Shown here in pieces: positions 7,886 to 17,584 of a stretch of 36,798 bases of DNA. The stretch spans positions 1-36,798 of the forward strand of contig CAIVVM010000006.1 of the NCBI GenBank assembly GCA_903909375.1, in the 5' to 3' direction. Positions within the stretch are counted from its first letter, which is position 1. Each line of letters begins with the position of its first letter. The notes under the pieces are model-generated. The model was not told where the DNA came from. It did no database searches and saw nothing but the letters and a program-made list of their open reading frames with translations. The stretch comes from an uncultured Alphaproteobacteria bacterium. Lineage in GTDB: Bacteria; Pseudomonadota; Alphaproteobacteria; Caulobacterales; Caulobacteraceae. Both the position numbers and the translations under genes were made by a program.

Positions 7886-9463
7886 ATGACCGACCCCGTA
7901 TCAGAGTCCGCCCCGGCGCCGTCTGACCGTGTCATTGTCTTCGACACCACCATGCGTGATGGCGAACAGTCGCCCGGCGCATCCATGTCGCACGACGAAA
8001 AGCTCGAGCTGGCCAAGATCCTCGAAGACATGAAGGTCGATGTGATCGAGGCGGGCTTTCCGATCGCCTCCAACGGCGACTTCGAGGCGGTCCGCGCCAT
8101 CTCCGGGATCATCACCGAAAGCGTCGTCTGTGGTCTGGCCCGCGCCGGCATGGCCGACATCGAGCGCTGCGCCGAGGCGATCCGGAAGGCGAAGCGTGGC
8201 CGCATCCACACCTTCCTGTCCACCAGTCCCAGCCACCGCGACCACATCCTGCACGCCAGCCAGGAAGACATCCTGGAGATGATCACCAAGTCGGTGACCC
8301 ATGCGCGTAACCTGTGTGGTGATGTGGAATGGTCGGCCCAGGACGCCACCCGCACCGAACCTGACTTCCTGCGTCGCTGCGTGGACGCCGCCATTCGCGC
8401 CGGGGCCGGCACCATCAACCTGCCGGATACGGTGGGCTACAGCTATCCATCCGAGTATGGCGACATGTTCCGCGACATCATCGAGAACGTCGAGAACGCC
8501 GACACGGTGATCTTCTCCACCCACTGCCACAATGACCTGGGCCTGGCCGTCGCCAATAGCCTGGCCGGCGTGCAGGGCGGGGCGCGGCAGGTGGAGTGCG
8601 CCATCAACGGCATTGGCGAGCGCGCCGGCAACGCGGCGCTCGAAGAGATCGTCATGGCGCTCAAGGTGCGTGGGGATCACCTGCGGTTCCACACCGGCAT
8701 CGAGACACAGCACATCACGCGCGCCAGCCGCTATGTCTCGGCGATCACCGGGTTCCCGGTCCAGTTCAACAAGGCCATCGTCGGCAAGAACGCCTTCGCT
8801 CACGAGAGCGGCATCCATCAGGACGGGATGCTCAAGGACCGCGGCACCTACGAGATCATGCAGCCCGAGGACGTGGGGCAGGGCTCCTCCAATCTGGTGA
8901 TGGGCAAGCATGCGGGCCGTGCGGGGTTCCGCGCCAAGCTCAAGGACCTGGGCTACGAACTGGGCCAGAACGCCCTGAACGAGGCCTTCCAGCGGTTCAA
9001 GGACCTTGCTGACAAGAAAAAGCACGTCTTCGACGACGATATCGTGGCCCTGGTGGACGATGCATTGGCCAGCGGGGCCGATCGCGTCCAGGTCAAGCAC
9101 CTGCGGGTGATCGCGGGGACCGAGGGGCCGCAGGAGGCGTTCCTGACGGTCACGATCGAGGGCGAGGAAAAATCAGCCAACGCCACCGGCGACGGCCCTG
9201 TGGACGCGGTGTTCAACGCCATCCATGCGGTGATCCCGCATACGGCCATCCTGCGCCTCTTCCAGGTTCATGCGGTCACCGAAGGCACCGATGCCCAGGC
9301 CCAGGTATCGGTGAGGCTCGAGGACGATGGCCGCATCGCCACCGGCCAGGCCGCTGACACCGACACTCTTACGGCCTCGGCCAAGGCCTACGTCAACGCG
9401 CTCAACAACCTCTTTGCGCGCAAGGAAAAGACTGCACCGGGCAAGGTCGCCAGCGGGTTCTGA
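7886..9463 (+). CDS. leuA: 2-isopropylmalate synthase
   Basis: First committed enzyme of leucine biosynthesis; it condenses acetyl-CoA with 2-oxoisovalerate. The 525-residue length is normal. The catalytic barrel starts with [12 protein letters not shown], including Arg24 and metal ligand Asp25, and carries the metal-binding HCH pair (His213, His215 in STHCHNDLG). GIGERAGN follows at about 246. A C-terminal domain of about 130 residues corresponds to the leucine-sensing regulatory domain, so feedback inhibition is expected. Together with the leader peptide this would give two layers of leucine control. The ribosome site before the ATG is weak. A palindromic repeat follows the gene. Confidence 0.96.
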   Translation: MTDPVSESAPAPSDRVIVFDTTMRDGEQSPGASMSHDEKLELAKILEDMKVDVIEAGFPIASNGDFEAVRAISGIITESVVCGLARAGMADIERCAEAIRKAKRGRIHTFLSTSPSHRDHILHASQEDILEMITKSVTHARNLCGDVEWSAQDATRTEPDFLRRCVDAAIRAGAGTINLPDTVGYSYPSEYGDMFRDIIENVENADTVIFSTHCHNDLGLAVANSLAGVQGGARQVECAINGIGERAGNAALEEIVMALKVRGDHLRFHTGIETQHITRASRYVSAITGFPVQFNKAIVGKNAFAHESGIHQDGMLKDRGTYEIMQPEDVGQGSSNLVMGKHAGRAGFRAKLKDLGYELGQNALNEAFQRFKDLADKKKHVFDDDIVALVDDALASGADRVQVKHLRVIAGTEGPQEAFLTVTIEGEEKSANATGDGPVDAVFNAIHAVIPHTAILRLFQVHAVTEGTDAQAQVSVRLEDDGRIATGQAADTDTLTASAKAYVNALNNLFARKEKTAPGKVASGF

Positions 9464-9477
9464 CGCCGTAACATCGT

Positions 9478-9610
9478 GTCATCCCGGTTTCGCCACAGGC
9501 GAAAACCGGGATCGTTGCTCACCTGATCGCTGGAGGTTCACGCACGCCGTGGGTGTGGGTGGGTCCCGGCTCGGCCTTCGCGGCTGCGCCGCTGCGTTGG
9601 CCGGGATGAC
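9478..9610. repeat. REP/MITE-like palindromic element after leuA
   Basis: GTCATCCCGG at 9478-9487 and CCGGGATGAC at 9601-9610 are perfect 10-bp terminal inverted repeats, 133 bp end to end. Inside, 9481-9494 pairs with 9498-9512 with a single bulge, giving a strong hairpin just after leuA. A second hairpin (GCGGC-TGC-GCCGC) lies near the right end. No target duplication or coding frame is visible. Non-autonomous repeats ending in TCATCCCGG are frequent in alphaproteobacteria, from memory. The first hairpin may also end or protect the leuA transcript. Confidence 0.5.
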
Positions 9611-9622
9611 GGATTCAATTGA

Positions 9623-10504
9623 ATGCTCTGGATTTTCCTCGCCGCTGCAGCCGCGCCTTTGCAGGTCGCACGCAACGCCATGCAGCGGGGGCTGGTGGGT
9701 GATGCCGGGCCGTGGGGCGCAACGCTTGTGCGCTTCCTGTTTGGCCTGCCGTTTTCGATCCTGATCTTCGCGGTCATGTGGACGATCACGCCGGACGCCC
9801 AGCCTGATCCTTCGGCCCGGTTCTGGATCGCCGCGGTTGTCGGCGCCATCAGCCAGGTCGCGGCGACGGGCGCGCTGCTGATGGCGATGCGCAGTTCGGG
9901 ATTTGCGGTGGCGATCATGCTGCAGCAGTCGTCCCTGCCCATGGCGGCTATCCTCGGCTGGCTGGTTCTGGGTGACGCGCTGGGCGTCGCAGCCTGGTCG
10001 GGCGTGGCGGTCGGGACCATCGGCCTGGTCGTTCTGTCCTGGCCGCGTCAGGGGCAGGCCAAGGCGGATCTGCCGGGAGGGTTGCTGGGGCTGGCGGCGG
10101 GCGCGGCCTTTGCGGTGGCGTTCAACGCCTATCGTCAGGCGGGGCAGGCGTTTGATGCGGGCCACCCGCTCTACTCGGCGGCAGCGGCCCTGCTGGTCGC
10201 CCAGACGATGCAGTCGGTGGTTCTGTCGTCGATCCTTGGGTTGACGCGGCCTCAGGCCTTGCGGTCTGTGTTCGGGACATGGAAGCCGTCGCTGGCTGCC
10301 GGCTTTTTCGGGTCTGCCGCCTCGGCGTGCTGGTTCGGGGCCCTGGCGCTGGCGCCGGCGGCGCCTGTCCGGGCGATCGGTCTGATCGAGGGTCCGATCG
10401 CCGCTGCAGTTGGTCGTCGCCTGTTCAAGGAACGGCTGTCGCCTCGCCAGTGGATCGGCGGCGGGCTGACCGCAGCGGGGGTACTGCTCACCGTCCTGGG
10501 TTGA
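9623..10504 (+). CDS. EamA/DMT family transporter
   Basis: A 293-residue inner-membrane protein with about ten hydrophobic helices in two homologous halves, the drug/metabolite transporter (EamA) layout. Helix-end motifs such as PMAAILGWLVLGD in the first half and a matching EGPIAAAVGRRLFKERLSPRQWIGGGLTAAGVL region in the second show the internal repeat. Members usually export amino acids or related metabolites. The place after leuA hints at a branched-chain product but there is no direct proof. The ATG at 9623 has no strong ribosome site, and it follows 12 bp after the palindromic element. Confidence 0.87.
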   Translation: MLWIFLAAAAAPLQVARNAMQRGLVGDAGPWGATLVRFLFGLPFSILIFAVMWTITPDAQPDPSARFWIAAVVGAISQVAATGALLMAMRSSGFAVAIMLQQSSLPMAAILGWLVLGDALGVAAWSGVAVGTIGLVVLSWPRQGQAKADLPGGLLGLAAGAAFAVAFNAYRQAGQAFDAGHPLYSAAAALLVAQTMQSVVLSSILGLTRPQALRSVFGTWKPSLAAGFFGSAASACWFGALALAPAAPVRAIGLIEGPIAAAVGRRLFKERLSPRQWIGGGLTAAGVLLTVLG

Positions 10505-10615
10505 TGGCAGGGGCAGCACGGTCTCAGGACCGGACGCCAACGCTTCACGTCATTGCGCAGTAGCGGTACACAACGCGAGTTGCGAGATCCCGCTGCAAAC
10601 CTGGAGACCCGACCG

Positions 10616-11407
10616 TTGATCGCACGCCGGACCTTCTTCCGCGTCGCATCGGGCGGGCTGGCCTTCGCGCTGGGCGCAGGTCCTGGCAGGGCTCAACCCG
10701 GCGGGCCGACCGTGGCCGCCGCGTCCGATCTTTCCGCGGCTCTCCCTGAAATCGCCGCGCAGTTCCGCCGGCGGACAGGGCAGAACGTGAGGCTCACCTT
10801 CGGCTCATCGGGCAATTTCACCCAGCAGATCCTGAACGGCGCGCCCTATGAAGTCTTCCTCTCGGCGGACGAGGCCTATGTGGAGACCTTGCGTCAGGCG
10901 GGGCGCGGAGAGGGCCCGGGCGTGCTCTACGCCATCGGCCGGATCGGATTGTTCTCGCCCAAGGGATCTCCGGTCCAGGTGGACGGCGCGCTCGCCGGTC
11001 TGGGAAGGGCGCTCCGCGCCGGGCAGGTGAGCAAGGTCGCCATCGCCAATCCTGAACATGCGCCCTACGGCCGGGCGGCGCGCGAGGCCCTCCAGGCGGC
11101 GGGCCTGTGGGATGACCTGCAGGGGAAGCTTGTTCTCGGCGAGAACGTCTCGCAGGCGACCCAGTTCGCTGTAGCCGGTGGCGCGCAGGCCGGCGTGATC
11201 CCGCTCTCGCTGGCCCTGACAGCACCGGTCAAGGCGGCCGGAACGTTCGCCCTGATTCCGGAAGACCGGCATAAACCCCTGCGTCAGCGGGCCACCCTGC
11301 TGACCGGCGCCGGCGCTACGGCCCGTGCCTTCTACACCTTCCTGCAGGGCGCAGAGGCGCGCGCGATCTTCACCCGCTACGGCTTCACCGTGCCCGGGGG
11401 GCGCTAG
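10616..11407 (+). CDS. modA: Molybdate-binding periplasmic protein ModA
   Basis: Substrate-binding protein of the molybdate ABC importer, 263 residues. The N-terminus ARRTFFRVASGG followed by a hydrophobic run resembles a twin-arginine signal, ending near Gly-Arg-Ala-Gln. The mature part opens with AAASDLSAALPEIAAQF, then FGSSGNF and YEVFLSADEAYV, the standard ModA oxyanion pocket segments. The start must be TTG: no ATG or GTG lies before the signal sequence, and GGAG stands about nine bases upstream of 10616. First gene of modABC; modB starts four bases after its stop. No convincing ModE site or Moco riboswitch is seen upstream. Confidence 0.9.
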   Translation: MIARRTFFRVASGGLAFALGAGPGRAQPGGPTVAAASDLSAALPEIAAQFRRRTGQNVRLTFGSSGNFTQQILNGAPYEVFLSADEAYVETLRQAGRGEGPGVLYAIGRIGLFSPKGSPVQVDGALAGLGRALRAGQVSKVAIANPEHAPYGRAAREALQAAGLWDDLQGKLVLGENVSQATQFAVAGGAQAGVIPLSLALTAPVKAAGTFALIPEDRHKPLRQRATLLTGAGATARAFYTFLQGAEARAIFTRYGFTVPGGR

Positions 11408-11411
11408 CAGC

Positions 11412-12080
11412 TTGGATTGGGAAGCGTTCCGTCTATCGCTGGTGCTGGCGGCCTGGACGGTCGGCCTTCTGCTGCCGCTGGGCCTGGTGCTGGCCCGATG
11501 GATCGCCTTTCACAGGTTCCGTGGACGCGGCGTCCTGGAGGCGTTGATCATGGCGCCGCTGGTGCTGCCGCCGACAGTGCTCGGATTCTATCTGCTGAGC
11601 GCGATGGGCGCCAATGCGTCACTGGGCAAGGCCTGGAGTGCGATGTTCGGGCATCCGCTGGCTTTCAGTTTCGAGGGCCTGGTGGCCGCTTCTGTCCTGA
11701 TCAACCTTCCCTTCGCCGTGCAGCCGATGCAGCGGGCCTTCGAGGCCCTGCCGCCGGATGTCCGTGAAGCCGCCTGGGTCAGCGGCCTCTCACCCTGGCG
11801 CACGTTCTGGCGTATCGAGGCGCCCCTGGCGTGGCCGGGTGTCCTGTCGGCGTTCGCGCTCACCTTCACCCACACACTCGGCGAATTCGGCGTGGTTCTC
11901 ATGGTCGGTGGATCCATCCCAGGCGAAACGCGGACCATCGCACTGGCGATCTATGATCGGGTCCAGGCCTTTGACACCCACGGCGCCGGGCTGATGAGCG
12001 CGCTTCTGCTGGCCTTCTCCATTGGCGCCATCGCCATCGCGACGGCGGCGAGCGGCCGCGTTGGACGCCGTCATGGCTGA
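11412..12080 (+). CDS. modB: Molybdate ABC transporter permease ModB
   Basis: Inner-membrane channel subunit, 222 residues with about five helices. The ABC-coupling EAA loop reads EAAWVSGLSPWRTFWRIEAPLAWPG. LPPTVLGFYLL and GEFGVVLMVGG are typical ModB segments. A TTG at 11412 is the likely start: it gives the usual short N-terminus, lies four bases past the modA stop, and has a G-rich stretch about ten bases upstream. A reading from 11325 would overlap modA and add a non-membrane stretch. The end overlaps modC by eight bases. Confidence 0.9.
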   Translation: MDWEAFRLSLVLAAWTVGLLLPLGLVLARWIAFHRFRGRGVLEALIMAPLVLPPTVLGFYLLSAMGANASLGKAWSAMFGHPLAFSFEGLVAASVLINLPFAVQPMQRAFEALPPDVREAAWVSGLSPWRTFWRIEAPLAWPGVLSAFALTFTHTLGEFGVVLMVGGSIPGETRTIALAIYDRVQAFDTHGAGLMSALLLAFSIGAIAIATAASGRVGRRHG

Positions 12081-12792
12081 GCCTGGTCTCTCCATCCGCC
12101 TGCATCAGTCCGGACCGATCCCGTTGAACGTCGCCTTCACCTGCGCGCCGGGCGAGGTGCTGGGTCTGGTCGGCCCCTCCGGCGCGGGCAAGACGACAGC
12201 GCTTCGGGCGATCGCCGGCCTCTACCGACCGCGCGCCGGACACATCGCGGTCGGTGACGAGGTCTGGTTCGACAGCGATGCGCGCCGGTTTCTGCCGCCG
12301 CACCGTCGTCGGGTCGGGCTGGTTTTCCAGGAACACGCCCTGTTTCCCCACCTCTCGGCGCTGGACAACGTCGCCACGGCACTGCTCGAAATTCCCCGCG
12401 CGGAGCGACGGGACCGGGCCGCGAGCCTGCTGGCGCGGGTGCATCTGGAAGGCCTCGAGACCCGCAAACCTGCCCAACTTTCCGGCGGCCAGCGCCAGCG
12501 CGTGGCCATCGCCCGGGCTCTGGCGCGCGAGCCGCATGTGCTGCTGCTGGATGAACCGTTCTCGGCAGTCGACCGTCGTACGCGCGTTCATCTGTATGAA
12601 GAGATCGTTGCACTTCGACAGGGACTTTCGATTCCGATGTTGCTGGTCACGCACGATGTGGACGAGGTTTCGAGACTCGCCGACCGGTTGTGTGTGCTCG
12701 ATCAGGGGGAGGCCCGGGCGACGGGAACGCCTGCAGAGGTGCTGGCCGACCCTGCCGCCAGGGCGCTGCTTCTGGGCGATCCGCCGGCCTGA
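12073..12792 (+). CDS. modC: Molybdate ABC transporter ATPase ModC (short form)
   Basis: ATPase that drives molybdate import, 239 residues. Walker A is GPSGAGKTT, the Q-loop lies in VFQEHALFPH, the signature is LSGGQRQR, Walker B is LLLDEPF and the H-loop is THD. The protein ends right after the nucleotide-binding domain. Classical ModC has about 350 residues with a C-terminal TOBE/Mop domain that senses molybdate; that domain is missing here and no leftover frame for it follows. The ATG at 12073 lies inside the end of modB. Sulfate or tungstate transport is a weaker alternative. Confidence 0.88.
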   Translation: MAEPGLSIRLHQSGPIPLNVAFTCAPGEVLGLVGPSGAGKTTALRAIAGLYRPRAGHIAVGDEVWFDSDARRFLPPHRRRVGLVFQEHALFPHLSALDNVATALLEIPRAERRDRAASLLARVHLEGLETRKPAQLSGGQRQRVAIARALAREPHVLLLDEPFSAVDRRTRVHLYEEIVALRQGLSIPMLLVTHDVDEVSRLADRLCVLDQGEARATGTPAEVLADPAARALLLGDPPA

Positions 12793-14030
<1,238 letters not shown>

Positions 14031-14065
14031 GCGGCGCCCGCGCGGGTGGTAGGGGTCGAACCTAG

Positions 14066-15085
14066 ATGTCCTACAGGGACAATCCGCTCGGCGAACTGAG
14101 GGTTCCCCTGACCTGGACGGCGGGGATCGTGTTTCTCGTTGTGCTGATCGCCTCCGTGGCGGTGTTGCTTTCGGATCGCCGCGAGGTCTTCGATACCGAC
14201 GCCTATGGTCGCCCGCGCACCTTGTCTGACAAGGTGATGGCGCCGGTGGGCGATGCGCTCTCCACGCCCGGCCGATTGACCGGGCAGGGGGTTGACGGCG
14301 TCAAGGGCTACTTCTTCGCCGTGTCCGAGAACCGCCGTCTCAACGAAGAGCTCAAGGAAATGCGCCAGTGGCGCGACGTGGCGCTGGCGTTGCGCGACAC
14401 CAACGAGCGCTATCGCGCCGTCCTGGGCCTCAAGACCGATCCTCCCATTCCCATGGCCTCGGCGCGAATTGTCACCGATAGCCGCGGACCCTTCGCAAAT
14501 TCCCGCCTGGCCAACGCCGGCAGCGAAGCGGGGATCAAGCCCGGCAATCCTGTGATGAGCGAGAACGGCCTGGTGGGTCGCGTCGTCGGCGTTACGGACG
14601 GTGTCAGCCGGGTTCTGCTGCTCACCGACGCCGCCTCGCGCACGCCGGTGATGATCGACCGGACCAATTCACGCGCCATTCTGACCGGCGACGGCGGACC
14701 CAATCCCAGGCTGGAGTATCTGCGCGGCCAGGACCCGGTGCGCAGCGGTGACAGGATCCTGACCTCAGGCGATGGCGGCGTTTTCCCCCGGGGACTACCG
14801 GTCGGCGTAGCGATCAAGGGGCTGGACAACCGCTGGCGCGTGGTGCTGGCATCCGACAAGGCGGCGGTCGACTATGTGCGGATCCTACTGTTCCAGGACT
14901 TCACCCAGGTGGTCAATCGCGCGGGCCTGGAGAAGGTTGAGGTCCCGCCGGCGACACCTGGCGCTTCAACCCTGCCGCCGTCGGCTGCCACACCGCCGGC
15001 TGTCCCTCCGCCTGCCACGCCGCCTCCAGCCACAGTACGTCCGGCTCCCGGGCCCGCCCCGCGACCTGCCGGAGCGACGCCGTGA
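14066..15085 (+). CDS. mreC: Rod-shape protein MreC
   Basis: Membrane-anchored periplasmic scaffold that activates PBP2, 339 residues. One membrane helix at about 18-38 (TWTAGIVFLVVLIASVAVLL) is followed by a coiled coil (about 90-118, ENRRLNEELKEM) and the paired beta-barrel domain containing ARIVTDSRGPF and VMSENGLVGRVV. The last 45 residues are a Pro/Ala/Thr-rich tail, low complexity and probably flexible. It starts 35 bp after mreB. Its TGA overlaps the GTG start of mreD. Confidence 0.95.
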   Translation: MSYRDNPLGELRVPLTWTAGIVFLVVLIASVAVLLSDRREVFDTDAYGRPRTLSDKVMAPVGDALSTPGRLTGQGVDGVKGYFFAVSENRRLNEELKEMRQWRDVALALRDTNERYRAVLGLKTDPPIPMASARIVTDSRGPFANSRLANAGSEAGIKPGNPVMSENGLVGRVVGVTDGVSRVLLLTDAASRTPVMIDRTNSRAILTGDGGPNPRLEYLRGQDPVRSGDRILTSGDGGVFPRGLPVGVAIKGLDNRWRVVLASDKAAVDYVRILLFQDFTQVVNRAGLEKVEVPPATPGASTLPPSAATPPAVPPPATPPPATVRPAPGPAPRPAGATP

Positions 15086-15597
15086 GCAACGGCGGCGCAC
15101 AGCCCCTGGCGCCCTGGCGGTGGCTTGGTGTTCCCATGCTCCAGGTGATCCTGGCCACCTTCCTGCTGGCGCTGCCCTTGCGTTTCTGGGGGCTGAGCCT
15201 GCCTGAGCCGGTGTTCGCCCTGCCGGTGGTCTATGCCTGGGCGGTCATCCGCCCATCCATGCTGGCGCCGGTAGGCGTGATGTTGATGGGATTCTATCTG
15301 GATCTGCTCTGGGGCAATCCCCTTGGATTCTGGGCGGTGTGCCTGTTGTTGCCCTATGGCCTGGTGCTGAGCGGGCGGGCGATGCTCGCAGGACAAAGTC
15401 GCCTGTTCATGTGGGCCTGGTACAGCGCTGCGACCGCGCTGGCGCTTGGCGCCGGGTACATCTTTACGATGCTGGACACCCAGAATGCGCCGAGCCCGGT
15501 GTCCGTGGGTTGGCAATTCCTCGCCACAGTTGTGCTCTATCCCTTCGCCGACAGGCTCATCGACCTGTTCGAAGACGCAGACGTGAGGTTCCGCTGA
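15082..15597 (+). CDS. mreD: Rod-shape protein MreD
   Basis: Polytopic inner-membrane partner of MreC in the elongasome, 171 residues with about five helices. Family hallmarks include the PVVYAWAVIRPSMLAPVGVMLMGFYLDLLWGNPLG stretch at about 47-81. GTG at 15082 overlaps the mreC stop (GTGA), so translation is probably coupled. MreD is poorly conserved in sequence; the call rests on length, topology, this motif and place between mreC and mrdA. Confidence 0.93.
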   Translation: MSNGGAQPLAPWRWLGVPMLQVILATFLLALPLRFWGLSLPEPVFALPVVYAWAVIRPSMLAPVGVMLMGFYLDLLWGNPLGFWAVCLLLPYGLVLSGRAMLAGQSRLFMWAWYSAATALALGAGYIFTMLDTQNAPSPVSVGWQFLATVVLYPFADRLIDLFEDADVRFR

Positions 15598-15604
15598 GCG
15601 TACC

Positions 15605-17584
15605 ATGACCGGCCCATCGATCTTCTTCGAAGAGGTGAACGAGCGTCAGGGCGTATTCCATCGGCGCGCCGTCCTGCTGGGCGCCTTCGCGGGCCTGGGC
15701 CTGACAGCCATGGGCGGGCGTCTGGCCTATCTGCAGCTGTTCCAGACCCAGCGCTATGAGCGGCTGTCGACCTCGAACCAGTTCAATTTCAAGCTCATGC
15801 CTGCGCCGCGCGGAGTGATCGTTGACCGCAACGGCGCCGTATTGGCGGCCAATCGCCCCAACTTCCGGCTGCTGGTGGTCCGCGACAAGGGCACAGATAC
15901 CGAAGCGACCCTCAAGACACTGGCCAGTTTTGTGCCGCTGGACGAGGTTCGCCAGCGCCGCCTGCTCAAGGATATCAACAGTGCGCCGCGCCGGGCGCCG
16001 GTTTCGGTCATGGAGGACATGACCTGGGAACAGTTCTCGGCCGTCAGCGTGCGTGCGCCGGAGCTCACCGGCGTCACCGCCGACATGGGCGAGGTGCGGG
16101 TCTATCCCTATGGCGGCGCCTTCGCCCACGTTATTGGCTACGTCGCCAAGGTGAACAAGGACGACATCACAGCTGCCGGCCCGAACGCGGACTCGATCCT
16201 GCTTCATCCGGGTTTCAGGATCGGCAAGCAGGGCGTCGAGAAAGCCTTTGATCTGGAGCTTCGCGGCCGGCCCGGCGCGCGCAAGGTCGAGGTCGATGCC
16301 AACGGGCGCGAGGTCAGCCACCATGGCGAGGGCGACATCCCGCCGCAGCCGGGCGCTGAAATTCAGCTGACCCTTGATGTCGATGTCCAGAACCGGGCGC
16401 TGGAAGTCTTCGGCGAGGAGAGCGGCGGCGCTGTCGTGATGGATTGCCGCACCGGCGACATCCTGTGCATGACATCGGCTCCCAGCTTCGACGCCAATCG
16501 TTTTGTGCGAGGCCTTACGGTCGCTGACTACCGCGGCCTGGCGACCTTCGAGCGCAAGCCCTTGCTGGACAAGTGCCTGTCAGGCCTCTACCCGCCGGGC
16601 TCAACCTTCAAGACAATGACTGCGCTGGCGATCCTCGACGCGGGCATCGACCCGGATATCCGCGTCAACTGTAGCGGCGGGATGAACTTCGGAGGCCGCT
16701 ACTTCCACTGCCACAAGCGCGGCGGGCACGGCTCGCAGAACCTGCGCGACGCCATCAAGAACTCCTGCGACACCTACTTCTACACCATGTCACTGCGGGT
16801 GGGGCCGGATCGCATCGCCATCGCCGCCCGCGCCTTCGGCCTCGGCCAGATTTATGACATCGGAATCCCGGGTCAGAAGAAGGGCGTCGTGCCCGACCGG
16901 GCGTGGAAGAAGCGCTACTTTGCGAAGAACGAGGCCCAGCAGCCCTGGTGGCCGGGCGAAAATCTCTCCTACGCCATCGGCCAGGGCTATCTGCAGGTGA
17001 ACTGTCTGCAACTGGCCGTGATGACGGCGCGGCTGGCCAACGGACAGCGGGCGCTCAATCCGCGTCTCGTTCGCTCGGTGGGTGGCAAGGAGCTGCCAAA
17101 AGGATCGGACGCGCCTCCACTGCCGTTTGCGACCGAGCACATCCAGTATGTTCGTGACGGCATGGCGGCAGTGACCGAGGCGGGCGGCACCGCGTTCCGG
17201 GCCAGCCAGCTGGGCCTGGGTGACATCCTGATGGCCGGCAAGACCGGCACCGCCCAGGTGCGCAACTATGACAAGGGCGGATCACGCGGCCAGGGCGGGA
17301 CCTGGCGCCTGCGCGACCACGGCCTGTTCGTGGCCTTTGCGCCCATTGACGCCCCTCGTTACGCCATCGCCGTGGTGGTGCAGCACGGTATGGGCGGGTC
17401 GACCGCCGCAGCGCCGCGTGCGAGGGAGATCATGCGCACCACGCTGTTGAAGGATCCGGAGATCCGCGCGCGGATCGAAAAGCCGTTACCGATGCCGGAA
17501 ATGGCGCCCGACCCGGAACTGGACACCGTGCCCCAGTCCACCACCATCGAACGGACGGCCGCCATCCCTGGAGGTCCGGCATGA
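15605..17584 (+). CDS. mrdA: Penicillin-binding protein 2 (elongasome transpeptidase)
   Basis: Class B peptidoglycan DD-transpeptidase that cross-links wall material during elongation, 659 residues. One N-terminal membrane anchor at about 22-42, then a pedestal domain beginning PAPRGVIVDRNG, then the transpeptidase domain. Active-site motifs are complete: SxxK at Ser333-Lys336 (PPGSTFK), SxD-type SCD at 387-389, and KTGT at 546-549. The start lies seven bases after mreD, and the stop overlaps the rodA start (ATGA). It works with RodA as a polymerase-transpeptidase pair. Confidence 0.97.
   Translation: MTGPSIFFEEVNERQGVFHRRAVLLGAFAGLGLTAMGGRLAYLQLFQTQRYERLSTSNQFNFKLMPAPRGVIVDRNGAVLAANRPNFRLLVVRDKGTDTEATLKTLASFVPLDEVRQRRLLKDINSAPRRAPVSVMEDMTWEQFSAVSVRAPELTGVTADMGEVRVYPYGGAFAHVIGYVAKVNKDDITAAGPNADSILLHPGFRIGKQGVEKAFDLELRGRPGARKVEVDANGREVSHHGEGDIPPQPGAEIQLTLDVDVQNRALEVFGEESGGAVVMDCRTGDILCMTSAPSFDANRFVRGLTVADYRGLATFERKPLLDKCLSGLYPPGSTFKTMTALAILDAGIDPDIRVNCSGGMNFGGRYFHCHKRGGHGSQNLRDAIKNSCDTYFYTMSLRVGPDRIAIAARAFGLGQIYDIGIPGQKKGVVPDRAWKKRYFAKNEAQQPWWPGENLSYAIGQGYLQVNCLQLAVMTARLANGQRALNPRLVRSVGGKELPKGSDAPPLPFATEHIQYVRDGMAAVTEAGGTAFRASQLGLGDILMAGKTGTAQVRNYDKGGSRGQGGTWRLRDHGLFVAFAPIDAPRYAIAVVVQHGMGGSTAAAPRAREIMRTTLLKDPEIRARIEKPLPMPEMAPDPELDTVPQSTTIERTAAIPGGPA

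Noticed and set aside
7901..9100. 399-codon open frame opposite leuA
   Set aside because: Same pattern of a codon-phase shadow; rich in His, Asp, Gly and Val with no motifs, and leuA is certain.
9478..9610. Insertion sequence
   Set aside because: Too short, no transposase frame and no visible target duplication; kept only as a REP/MITE-like repeat.
9479..10540. 353-codon frame opposite the EamA gene and the palindromic element
   Set aside because: Highly Arg/Gln/Pro-rich, crosses the repeat element, and conflicts with a well-supported membrane protein.
10505..10615. Molybdenum cofactor riboswitch or ModE box before modA
   Set aside because: The 111-bp gap is too short for the riboswitch and I find no palindrome resembling a ModE site.
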